Assembly (NCBI GenBank): GCA_021613375.1
Contig: CM038726.1
Coordinates: forward strand, 6,175,877 to 6,239,876
Source: Megaleporinus macrocephalus
Taxonomy: Eukaryota > Chordata > Actinopteri > Characiformes > Anostomidae
Direction: 5' to 3'
Length of the DNA stretch: 64,000 nt
The position numbers and the translations under genes are program-made. This document shows positions 22,588 to 33,300 of this stretch, piece after piece (the stretch's first letter is position 1; every line of letters starts with the position of its first letter). A model generated the notes under the pieces. That model was not told the origin of the DNA. It made no database searches and worked only from the letters and a program-made list of their open reading frames with translations.

Positions 22588-22656
22588 GTTCCACCTTAAA
22601 GGTTGCAGCTTGTACAGATGCCAGAATGGAATTGCAGCACCGTTTAAGGTGGACAA
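22588..22656. repeat. Diverged member of the TTCCACCTTAAA hairpin family
   Basis: gttccaccttaaaggttgca on the left and caccgtttaaggtggac on the right are inverted, with gccagaatggaattgcagca between. The words match the perfect hairpin at 25140-25236, so this is an older copy of the same short palindromic element. Confidence 0.7.
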
Positions 22657-23594
22657 TCTATACAACAAGGGTCTTTAACAGGATCCTGAACAACTTTAAC
22701 TCTGCAGTCTGTACATTTCACTCCGGACAGTTTTTCCAACACTCGGAGCAGCTTAAGCTTCAGCTCAGCGTTTAACACTGAAGAGACTGAAGAGACGAGC
22801 AGCTCCACCTTTATTAGCACCACAACCTCCAACAGAGACTGTAAGTAGCAGCCATGCTGTGTGAGTGGATCACTGTGTGCTGGTTGAAGCAGATCATCTT
22901 AAACTGAAAGTTTCACAGACACACCTTTAATCTACTTTGTGTTTGATGTCCAGATGAAAGAAAGTAGCTAGTATAGGTAATGTTACATTGTAGCAGCTCC
23001 AAGTAACCAGCATAGCCAACTAATATATGCTTCATTTTATTTTCTGTGTGATCGTTATGCCATCTCACTATAAACCAGCCAATCAGAGCAAAGCTTATCT
23101 AATTATTTATGAGCTTTAGCAAAAAGTGTTTAATTCTAGGATCAAATGATAGGTTTTAGACGAGAGTGTAAAATCTGGGCGACCAAAGTCAAACATATCT
23201 TCTATGTAGAACATCAGAAGACAATTTAAAATCCTGAATAAATGTATTTTATGACACCTTTAAACATACAGTTTATCCCAAAATCCAACTTAATTGTACC
23301 ACTACAGAACCAGAAAAGTAAAAAAAGTAAAAAAGGAAATAATCTCAGTCTATTACACATGTCTAACATCATAATAAGACTATACAGTATAAAACATACA
23401 GTTAATTAACTATTAAGGCACAATTGTGTAATTACACCAGTATAAACTAAAGTGGATAGAAGTGTATATACATAAGTTGCACTACTGTAATCAACTGTAA
23501 GAGTGAATGCATCACTAACAGCTGCTGATGCATGTGTTGCCATTAATATTGTTCATGAAATTAAACAATTCATTAATAAAAAAAAAATATCAAA
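22657..23594. other. Intergenic between the FXYD gene and the arhgap35 promoter
   Basis: AT-rich, no ORF with a motif, no bounded repeat. Confidence 0.5.
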
Positions 23595-24265
23595 ATTTCG
23601 GTGGGGTTGCCCTTTCTGGTAAAAGTGCCCCACAAAGGCCATAACACAAGCGTGCATGTGTGTCTGCGCTGTGGTCTTGAGATTTTGAGACATCTCAACC
23701 ACTAAATTATACAGACTTCAAAACTAAAATTTAAAAATAGTGGTGGGATTGCCTTTTCTGGTGGAAGGTCCTCAAAAAGGCAGCAATACAAGCTAAGGTG
23801 TGTGTGCTGTAGCGTTATATACAGTTAAAAACTGAAGTAAAAAAAATATGGGTGGGATTGCCCTTTCAGGTTAAATCACCTCACAAAGACAGCAATACAA
23901 GCTTGCATGTTGTTTACATCTCAACCACTGAACCACTGGGTGGGATTATATAGATACTTAAATTTTAAAATTTAAAACAATTTGGTGGGGTTGCCTTTTT
24001 GGACCACAGACTTAAACAGACTATTTAAAAATAAGGTGGGATTGCCCTTTCTGGTGGAAGCGCTTCACAAAGACAGCAAAACAAGCTCACGTGTGTCCGC
24101 GTTGAGACTTTGTTTACATTTCAAACGCAGACTTACACGGACTTAATTTTTTAAATTTACAGCAATTTGGGTGGGATTTCCCTTTCTGGTGGCAGCACCC
24201 CACGAAGGCAGCGATACAAGCTCGCGCGCTTGTGCGTGCGCGCGCTGTAGTGTTGTGCATGCGCC
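23595..24265 (+). repeat. Diverged ~100-145-bp tandem repeat, about six copies, running into the arhgap35 promoter
   Basis: Each copy has ggtgggattgccctttctgg, then cacaaagacagcaatacaag, then a tgtgtctgcgctg-like segment and an AT-rich end. Copies start near 23599, 23744, 23852, 23984, 24034 and 24170; the fifth lacks little and the fourth is truncated. The last copy becomes GC-rich (ctcgcgcgcttgtgcgtgcg) and merges into the CpG-rich promoter region. Confidence 0.8.
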
Positions 24266-24310
24266 ACTGGGCGAGTCTCCGTAACTCTCCCTTTTTTTCT
24301 CCAGGAAAAA

Positions 24311-24345
<35 letters not shown>

Positions 24346-24777
24346 GGGGCGGAGGGGCCGCCATTATCGGGAAGCTGGAGAAAGCCCACCGCTCAAATCC
24401 CGTGCAAGCACGACCACGCGTTCAGGGAGCGCTCGCGCTGCGTCTCGCGGCTCGGGCTCGGCTATGAGGCGGCACCGCTGCGGCTTCGTCGGAGAGCGCA
24501 CGCGAGCACGCGCGTCTGTCTGAAAGCCCCGTCGGTATCAACGGCCACAACAAAGGGACGGCAGCGCTGCCGGTCCGGAGCGGAGCAACGTGGTGGTGGT
24601 TGTGGTGGCGGCGGCGGCGGTGGTGGTTGAGGCCGGACTCGGCGGCGGAGATGCGTGTTCCGTGGTTCCTCGCGGACACCGGCAGCAGATGACCAGCAAC
24701 GGACATTTTCTTCATGGACGTTTTCTTTCATGTCCGTTACGTTAACGTTCCGTTACGAGCGGCAGGTTTAAGCTGAG
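24200..24777 (+). promoter_or_regulatory. arhgap35: CpG-rich promoter and probable non-coding exon 1 of arhgap35
   Basis: A sharp rise in G+C and CpG (gcgcgcgctg, cgcgcgtctg, ctcgcgcgctt) contrasts with the AT-rich flanks. It holds (GA)n at 24315-24341 and (GGT/GGC)n at about 24592-24627. No TATA box is seen. A donor agctgag|gtaaaa lies at 24778, which would splice to the acceptor at 30057-30058 ahead of the coding exon. The ORF through here is low-complexity and lacks a domain, so I treat it as non-coding. Exact start sites need transcript data. Confidence 0.65.
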
Positions 24778-25139
24778 GTAAAAAAAAATTCAATAACATT
24801 AATAATAATAATAATAGCGGGCTGCTCGCGCTGAACCAGCAAACGCCGCCCCTCCAAAAAAGACAGTGCCGCTAAATGTCATTAAAGAAAAGAAAATATA
24901 CGAGTTACGGTCAGTTTGTGGTCATTTTCATCGCCTTCTGCACCTAAACCGGCTGGCCTGGACTGGGAGGAGAGACTGGACAGCGAAAGGGAAGGACGGA
25001 CGGACTCGGTAACGGTATTTATATGGTTCGTTTATTTTTAAATCAAAATAAAACCGTTAAAATCATTTTTTAAAAAATAACGAACGTTCTATAGAATAAT
25101 GCAGCGCGAGCTATTGAGCTAGAAGTTAGCTTCTCGCTG

Positions 25140-25236
25140 GAATTTTCCGTTCCACCTTAAATGGCGCGGCAGTTCCATTCTGGCCTCAGACGCCAGAATG
25201 GAACTGCCGCGCCATTTAAGGTGGAACGGAAAATTC
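25140..25236. repeat. Perfect 45-bp inverted repeat with a 7-base loop
   Basis: Left arm 25140-25184 (starts gaattttccgttccacctta) and right arm 25192-25236 (ends ggtggaacggaaaattc) are exact reverse complements around the loop ctcagac. Related, decayed sequences lie at 22588-22656 and 27868-27900, so it is a young copy of a short palindromic MITE. Confidence 0.95.
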
Positions 25237-26130
25237 GCCAGAGAAGAAAGGCGTGTTTGGGGTAAAATCGCAGTCATGCTAGCTAAGCTAGCGACAAACG
25301 CTGAAAGTGAACGCTGACCGCTGAGCCGGCTTGGGACTCGTTCCTCACGCTTTTTTATTCGTGTCGTTGTTCTACAAACACATTTTAACCCGCTTTTCCA
25401 TCTTTTTTCGCTTATAACGCGAAACGCTGTCCGTGCTAGGCGGCTAACGTTATTGTTCGCATCACACGCGCTAGCCTATGACAAACGGCAGCAGCCCTGT
25501 CATTACCGCGACCCACAAAACTGCCATTTAATCTTCGCTTTCTTGCTCAGATTCCATTTTTTGTGTGCTTTTGGGGTTTGTAAGCAACTCACAATTGTCT
25601 CTGCCGGCGCCGTTTGCTTATTTCAGTGCGTTTAAACCGCTTCTTACTGTGTGGAAGGCGCACTCCACCGTGTTTTTTGAAATTTCTCAGTAATTCAGGC
25701 CTTGAGAGTCGTTCAAAGGGGTTTGAGATGAAGTGTTGGAGAGAGAGTTTTAATTTTTTTCTCTAAAATTCGACGGTCGAGATCTTAGAGCGATGTTGAA
25801 GGGAAACTCCACCGATTTAATAACAATATAATAATAATTCAGTACTTTATGTCTAAACAGAGTCATTCGGAGTGGTTTGAGGTGAAGTGGTTCAAGAGGA
25901 CTCTCCAAATTCTTCTCAAAAATTCAACCGTTGAGAGCAAAGTTAGTCAGAGCGATGCTGATGAGGGGCTCCATCAATTTTTCAATATTTCTCAATAAAT
26001 CAGTGCTAAGCAGAGTTGTTCAGGGTTGTTTGACGTGAAGTGGTGAAGTTTTCAAGTTTTTTGTCTAATTTAACACTTGAGATGTAAACAAAGTCAGTGA
26101 GAATGGTGGTCCATTCTAGAGGAATCAAGT

Positions 26131-26640
26131 CGGAATTGTTCACAGTGGTGGTGATGGAAACCAGAAAGTTGTTACAGGGAATGGTTATGAATATGCTGCC
26201 TGGTTACTGAGAGTTTTTTCCCCAACTTTGGTAGTTTGATAGTAATTTCCCTAAAACTGCTTACAGTGGTTGTGGTAGGAACCAGACGTCAATACCTTAA
26301 AAAGCACTATTACAGAAAGTTATTACAAAATGCTTATGATTGCACTGCCTGATGCAGGAGGCGTTTGTTATGCAGTAGCTCGAGATAAGATTTAGGCCTA
26401 AGTGTATCTTCATGATAGCAGGATACATTCAGGGTGCTATAAGGCAAAATAATTCCAAGGGCAAACATATTTTGTTCAGATTTATCACTATTGTACCCTT
26501 ATGAATTTTCCAAATAAGACGTAGAAGACACATGTACGTTCACTGGTGGTTTTGATAGCGAATAACAGACATTATAGTCTATATTTGGGTTGTAGACATG
26601 GTGACCCCTGGTTCTCATCACCATCACTGTAAAGAAATTA
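26131..26640. mobile_element. MITE, copy 2 of the family at 12025-12745
   Basis: Begins ttcacagtggtggtgatgga with aaccag and ends ctggttctcatcaccatcac with tgtaaa, inverted to each other. An extra internal start-like segment (cttacagtggttgtggtagg at about 26268) suggests nested or rearranged copies. It shares the internal segment atttgggttgtagac with the copy near 12.7 kb. Confidence 0.65.
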
Positions 26641-27867
26641 GAGTAATTGAGCCGAGGAGTCAATGAGAGGTTGACCAGTGTGTTTTTTAAATCCAGTATT
26701 GATTATTAGTAATCACAGACACTGATAACTGATATCTGGTGCATGCATGAGCCCAGAAAGAAAATTGTGTAAAGCCTAAACTTGTAAATGTATTGCAGTA
26801 AAATTATCACATCTATACAGTCATGCAGTAAAAACTCTCACTACTTTGTAAAAAGCACAAACAATAAGGAGAATATGAATGCTAAAAAACAAAAACATAT
26901 TTTATGTGATAACAAGCAGTAGCTGGATGTTAAATGTATTAAATGTGTTCTGCACTGTGTGATGTGAGGTAAATGGAAATGTTACATACTCACAAATGCA
27001 GAACTAAAACCACTTTTACTGGCAAGGAAGCAAGTTCATCTGCCGACTCCGATATAAAAAATGCTGAATATTGTCTCTGATAAACAGTCAGACCAATACC
27101 ACATACATTAAAGCACCCAGAATGACTTATGTTTACATTCCAATGGTTTAAGTATGCAGAAATGTTGAAAAAGGTGTTTTAGATGAACTTAACATGTGTT
27201 AATAATCTTTACACTTATTAATACAGTTATTGTAGTGTTTAAAGTTTATTCCATCCAATGCATTATCTTGAGGAGCATGTCTGTAAACAGATTTAAACAG
27301 TATCTATATATCAAGTAATATGGGTTAGTAGCTCGTTAGTAGCCAAGTTTATGTAGGTAGTCAGTGTAATTTAATACACCTATTACTGGCATCTTCTGCA
27401 CAACATTTGAGTCTGAGATATAAAGGTTGGGTTGTTACTGTTTTGTTTTATACTTGATTTGTCCTGAAATGTGCTGCTGAAATTTGTTTTGGCTAGATTC
27501 TGTCTTTTCAAACAGTGATTGTTAGGGCCGACTCAAATACAACCATTGCTGCTCATTATGTTTGTATTTGTGTCATTTAGTATTCAGGCACTAAATGATA
27601 CGAATACAAACTTATATAGACCAGGAGTTTCCCCTTATTATTGTAAAATCTGATTAACTGTAGTTATAAGATTATTAAGTGCATATAAACAAACTCCGTG
27701 TTAGCTGTCAACTTGTTTAGTCATGGAACTGGATCAGGCCAAGATAACGGGCTAGCTAATAAGTGTAGCTGATCACTATGAGATGATGTAAACAATGATC
27801 AATCTAGTATAAAACGTTGAGAAAATATTCTTGTTTGAAAATTATTGTATTATTGTATTATAGCATG

Positions 27868-27900
27868 CAACTGCGGTGCCATTTAAGGTGACACTGAAAA
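27868..27900. repeat. Half copy of the hairpin family
   Basis: aactgcggtgccatttaagg with tg matches one arm of the 25140-25236 hairpin with a few changes; the other arm is missing. Confidence 0.5.
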
Positions 27901-30059
27901 AAACGAAACAAGAGAAGCTGACAAATAGGAAAGCAACTTCGGTATTAAATCCACAGGTAGGATAGTGTGTTGGTCTAAATGTCGTTATCAAAAATGTTAA
28001 GATGTTTTGATAACCTAAATCAGTATTTTATCAGCACCTTTCGAGCATTGGCAGTCATGTCAACAATATCCTGATAAAGCTGATAACCATGATAATGATA
28101 ATAATGGTTAAAATCTTATACTCTAAATGTTCATATGTTTAATCTCTAATGACTACCGCTTAAGAGGCATGTATAAATACATTAGAATCAAATAAAATCA
28201 AGTGATCTGAAATAGTGTTCCAGTATGTCTTTGGAAAAACACCAACAAGTATTGGAAAATGTTGATAGGAGCAGCCCTAGTAATCATGCAACCTTGGCTA
28301 TTGATGTGTGTATGTTCAGATACTTTGAGACCCACAGCACACCTTTCTGTCATCACTCTAAGGGGTCAGCATTTAGGAAATGTAGTCTAGATCACTTTTA
28401 CTTACAATACTTGAACAAGTTCCCTTATTCACTTACATTAAATTTAGTAGTTGGGTGAATCAAGGTCAAGTACGCTTTATCAGCTATTGACTATAGTATA
28501 CTATGTTATATGACACTTAAGCATTGTGTTAGGAATAAAGTGTGAAAAGCTGAAAGTGAAATGTCACCAAAAGCAAAATATAGACCAAACACAAGCAGCA
28601 TGTTGTCATTGTCTAAAAAAAAATAACATGTATCTCAATTTTTATTATCTTTACATGATACAGAAAGATACTGTCATTGCATTATCAAACAGTTAAGTAT
28701 TTTCGAGAGATCTTCATCTTCACCTGATCTAGCTCCTCAGGGTTTTGCAATTGTTGAAACTGAAATCTCCAGGAAGATAGATCTCCAGGAGCTGTGTTTG
28801 CGATCATGACAATAGATCAACAGCGTAATCTTAGTTCTGTTATATTTCCACTCACGACAACAACATATTGGCAGGTTGGAAATATGCTCCAATATGGCAC
28901 AGAAAATGAAAACCAAGATGAACCTAACAGATTTAGCGAAGTTCCTGTTAATGAGCCTCATGAATTGGAAATGGCATAGTCATATTAATTATGCAGGTAA
29001 TTTAACTGATTAACACTGGCATTCAGTCAGTTATTGAATGCATATGGGGGAATCAGGCTTCCCAGAACTGCTGATTAAAATGTAGGGGGTGCAAAGGTTG
29101 GAACATCTTATAGTACACTTGGCCATGGTGGGATATGGATACTGCTGCAGATAGGATATGATAATGGAGCTGTAGCACAGTCACTGCGTTAAGAAACAGA
29201 AACAGTTCACTTATACATTAGAAATCTTTATATCTGGCTGTTTTTTCCCCCGAGCAAGTTTTCTCTGCTGACTAACGTCTGATCATGACTATTTGTGGGA
29301 AGTTTTTTTCTGATGGATAGTGAAGTGTCAGCATAACCATAATGATTCATTAGACTGACTTCTTTTTTGTTATGGCTGTATAAAGTGTGAGATGTTACTT
29401 TTGGAATAAGCCTGTTGAAAGTAGCGAACTGAGCACAAACTGCCCGATAAAGGAACAACATATTGCTGACATTGCATATTAATTGTTACAGTGATGTATA
29501 GCTGTGCACAACATATAGATCTAAAAATATATACCTAGATTTAAAAAAAATGCAGTCATATTAAAAGCTTTTAACTAGCGCTGGTGTAAACATCTTAAGT
29601 GAGCAAAGAAGCTCTGATTTTATTACATCATGTTATTGATTAGAGTGATACTGGATCCGCACATCCATCAGTGTCGTCATTCGTTACTGTAGCACTTAGT
29701 GCCCAATGTGATTGCTGCCATATGCAAGCATACCTCTTCTCACATATGCTTCAGGTTTTACTCTCAGCTAAAGATGTCATTATTTAATGTTTACTCCTGC
29801 AATGTAATTTCAAGTGTGTCATGTTTTTTTTCAAGTGTTTATACGGTACAGAGACAACACCATATATGAGTGGGACATTCTAGCAAAGAGTTACGATGTT
29901 TCAAAATTAAGAATGTAGTTAATCAGTGTTTTGTAAGTATTGACAAGGTCTATGCGCCCAGAAAAGCATATTTGGATTTTTATGCATTATGCATTAAGGC
30001 AAACAGGAGAATTCGTTGTTTTTATTAAAAGTATGTCATTTTTTCTCTCTCTTTTCAGG

Positions 30060-30164
30060 ATGGCCTTCGCCAAAAGACAACCAGTCCACACGTTTGATAG
30101 TTACAATCAAGCCTGTCATTCCCAGTCTTCGCTGTTGCAACTTTGTACCCCAGTTCCTCAGTAA
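30060..30164 (+). other. arhgap35: Upstream ORF 1 in the arhgap35 leader
   Basis: If splicing uses the acceptor at 30058, an ATG starts two bases into the exon and opens a 34-codon frame (MAFAKRQ...) that ends TAA at 30162-30164. No known peptide; a possible brake on translation of the main frame. Confidence 0.4.
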
Positions 30165-30283
30165 TATGGGCAAGAAACATGCCACCATAGTTATACAGAA
30201 GTGAAGGAACGATTGAACTGCCAAAGCAGAAATAAACCTGAGGCAAATGTGACCAAACAAAAGGGATCTTCACATTACGCTTT

Positions 30284-30355
30284 ATGGACACGTTTCAGAG
30301 AGTCAGCCTGTGTCGACTTTTGTGGCATGGCAAAATGAGTGCCTGCATACGATGA
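30284..30355 (+). other. arhgap35: Upstream ORF whose stop overlaps the arhgap35 start codons
   Basis: ATG at 30284 with G at +4 opens 23 codons ending TGA at 30353-30355. That stop lies inside the ATGATG pair (30352-30357) that starts the main protein, an arrangement suited to termination-reinitiation. Confidence 0.55.
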
Positions 30356-33300
30356 TGGCTAAAAAGCAAGATTCGCGAGCGCCCACCTACAACCTAGTTG
30401 TTGTTGGTCTTTCGGGCACGGAGAAAGAAAAAGGCCAATGTGGAGTCGGCAAATCTTGCCTTTGTAATCGCTTTGTCCGCCCAAGTGCAGATGACTTTCA
30501 TCTTGATCACACATCTGTGTTAAGTACCAGTGATTTTGGTGGCCGAGTTGTCAACAATGACCATTTCTTGTTCTGGGGTGAGGTGGAGCGGACTTTGGAA
30601 GACAGCACCGACTGCAGGATGCATGTTGTCGAGCAGACCGAGTTTATTGATGACCAGACATTTCAGCCACACCGTAGCACAGCGTTACAGCCTTACATCA
30701 AAAGAGCTGCGTCCACAAAACTGGCGTCTGCAGAAAAGCTCATGTATTTCTGCACGGACCAGTTGGGGCTGGAACAGGACTTTGAGCAAAAGCAAATGCC
30801 TGAAGGGAAGCTGCAGGTGGACGGCTTTCTTCTGTGTGTTGATGTGAGTCGAGGAATGAACCGCAACTTTGATGACCAAATGAAGTTTGTCACCAACCTC
30901 TATAATCACCTAGGCAAAACAAAAAAGCCCGTTGTGCTGGTGCTGACCAAGTGTGATGAAGGTGTTGAGCGATACATTAAGGACTCTCACACATTTGCTA
31001 TCACTAAGAAGAACTTGCAGGTTGTTGAGACATCAGCTCGGTCTAATGTCAACGTGGACTTGGCTTTCCTTACTCTGATCCAGCTCATCGATAAGGGGAG
31101 GGGCAAGCCGAAGATAATACCTTATTTTGAAGCACTGAAGCATCAGAGTCAATTAATTGCCACTGCAAAGGACCGCTATGAATGGCTGGTGAACCACATA
31201 GTGAAGAATCACAACGAAACATGGCCCAATGTCAGCCGACGCATGCAGACAGCACAAGAATACAAAGAATATGTCTTTTTAGAAGGTACAGCTAAGGCAA
31301 AAAAGCTTTTCCAGCAGCATATCCATCGACTTAAACAGGAGCACATTGAGAGACGTCGTAAGGGCTACTTAAGTACTCTCCCCTTGGCCTTGAGTTCCTT
31401 AGTATCTGAGCTTGATGAAATTGAGCATTTAAGCTGGTCTGGGGTACAGAAGGTGCTTGAGTCCAAAAAGGACTTTGACCATTGGTTTGTTGTGCTGGAG
31501 GATGCACCCTGGGAGGACACGCCGCATCTCGACAATATGGAAGATGAACGCATTCCCTTCGATGTGCTGGACACGACCGCGGCAGAAATCATCTTTGATG
31601 CACACCTTGAGCATTTACGTAATGAGAGCAGGCGGGCTGAGATGCGACATGAGTTCAAGATGAAACTGGCATCTTCCCCTTTTGTCACACCCGGAAAGCC
31701 GTGGGAGGAGGCCCGCAGCTTCATAATGAATGAAGACTTTTACCAGTGGCTGGAGGAGCCGGAATACTTGGACATATACAACAGGCATCAGAAGGTGATT
31801 ATCGACAGGGCGAAGGAGGATTTCCAGGAACTACTTCTGGAGTATTCTGAGCTTTTCTATGAACTTGAAGTGGACGCCAAGCCAAGTAAGGAAAAGATGG
31901 GAGCGATTCAGGAAGTACTTGGGGAGGAGCAGCGCTTCAAGGCCTTACAGAAATTGCAGGCAGAGAGGGATGCTTTAGTATTGAAGCACATCCATTTTGT
32001 GTATCACCCAACCAAGGATACCTGCCCTAGCTGTCCGCACTGTGTCGACAACAAGATTGAGCAAACTTTAGCGTTATGCTTCCCCACACGTTACCCTTCC
32101 TTTGGAAAGTCTCACATAAATGACAGCAAAGCAGATAGGATCAACCTTGTCATCTTGGGAAAAGATGGTTTAGCAAGAGAGCTGGCTAATGAGATTCGAG
32201 CTTTGTGTACCAACGATGACCGCTACGTGCTTGAAGGGAAACTGTATGAGCTAATACTTAGACCCATTGAGGGCAACGTGAGGCTTCCTGTCAACTCCTT
32301 CCATACAGCCACATTCACACCTCATGGGTGCTTGTGTTTGTACAATTCAAAGGAAACTTTGTCTTACGTTGTGGAAAGTATTGAGAAGTTGCGGGAGTCT
32401 ACACTTGGCAGGAGGGAAAACCACATAGCACAACTTCCCCTCTCTCTCTTGTTAGTCACTAAAAGAGGTGTGGGGGCATTGAGTGACATTGGTGGAGAGA
32501 CTGCCCAAACCCTAATCTCTCAGGGTCAGCAGGTAGCCATAAAACTACAGTGTAACTTTTTGGAACCTGCATCCCCTGGCTCGGGCTATGGACGTAATGT
32601 GAATGAAAGGCAGATAAACCAGGTCTTAAAGTGTCTTCTGGACTCAAGGAGGAATGCTGTATTCCGCAGCAGTTCCCCGCCCCCACCACCTCTGCCTCCA
32701 AGTATCAGGGACTTGCAACAGGACCAGAGTCCGGAGGCAGACTTGCGTATTGTCATGTGCCTAATGTGCGGAGACTCCTATGATGTAGACCAACTTTTTG
32801 CACCCTTCTTGCTGCCTCAGCATTGCAGGCCAACCTCTCCCCATTCCAGCGGTACTTCTGTCCTTCTGGAACAGACAGTCAGTGGCCATCGGCAGACAAT
32901 TGAGCTGTCCCTCCTGTCATATCATGCATCTTTTACCATGCGTAAGAGTCGGCTGGTACATGGGTACGTAGCTGTTTACTCTGCTCGTCGTAAGGCCTCG
33001 TTTGAAACCTTGTGTGCCTTTCTCTGTGAGGTTTCGGACATCATTCCAGTCCAGCTGATAGCTGTAGGAGAAACCCAGGCAGAGCTTACAGACTCTGACT
33101 TTGCGCGAGAGCTGCTGACCCAGGGTGAGGATCTGGCCCGTGAAATTGAGGGTCGTTTTACCAGTGTGATCTGTGGACCAGGTGGAGTTGTTGGCGGACT
33201 ACACAGAATAGATCTTCTACAGCCATTCTTCATGGAGGTCTTAGAGAAGAAGACGCTCGTTGAGGCCACTCATATGTACGATAATGCTGCAGAAGCCTGT

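Larger units (their letters stand above)
24778..30058 (+). other. arhgap35: Probable intron 1 of arhgap35
   Basis: Bounded by donor gtaaaa at 24778 and acceptor tctctctcttttcag ending at 30058. It contains a perfect hairpin (25140-25236), a MITE (26131-26640), a half copy of the hairpin family (27868-27900) and otherwise AT-rich unique sequence without supported exons. A further uncaptured 5' exon is possible. Confidence 0.5.

Noticed and set aside
24232..24731. Frames of 89-132 codons in the GC-rich region
   Set aside because: Low-complexity Arg/Gly/His/Pro from GA, GGT and CG repeats, consistent with a promoter/5'UTR.
30310..30351. Extra N-terminal codons of arhgap35 from 30310
   Set aside because: That frame begins with GTG, not ATG. 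The ATG pair at 30352 matches the human start region.
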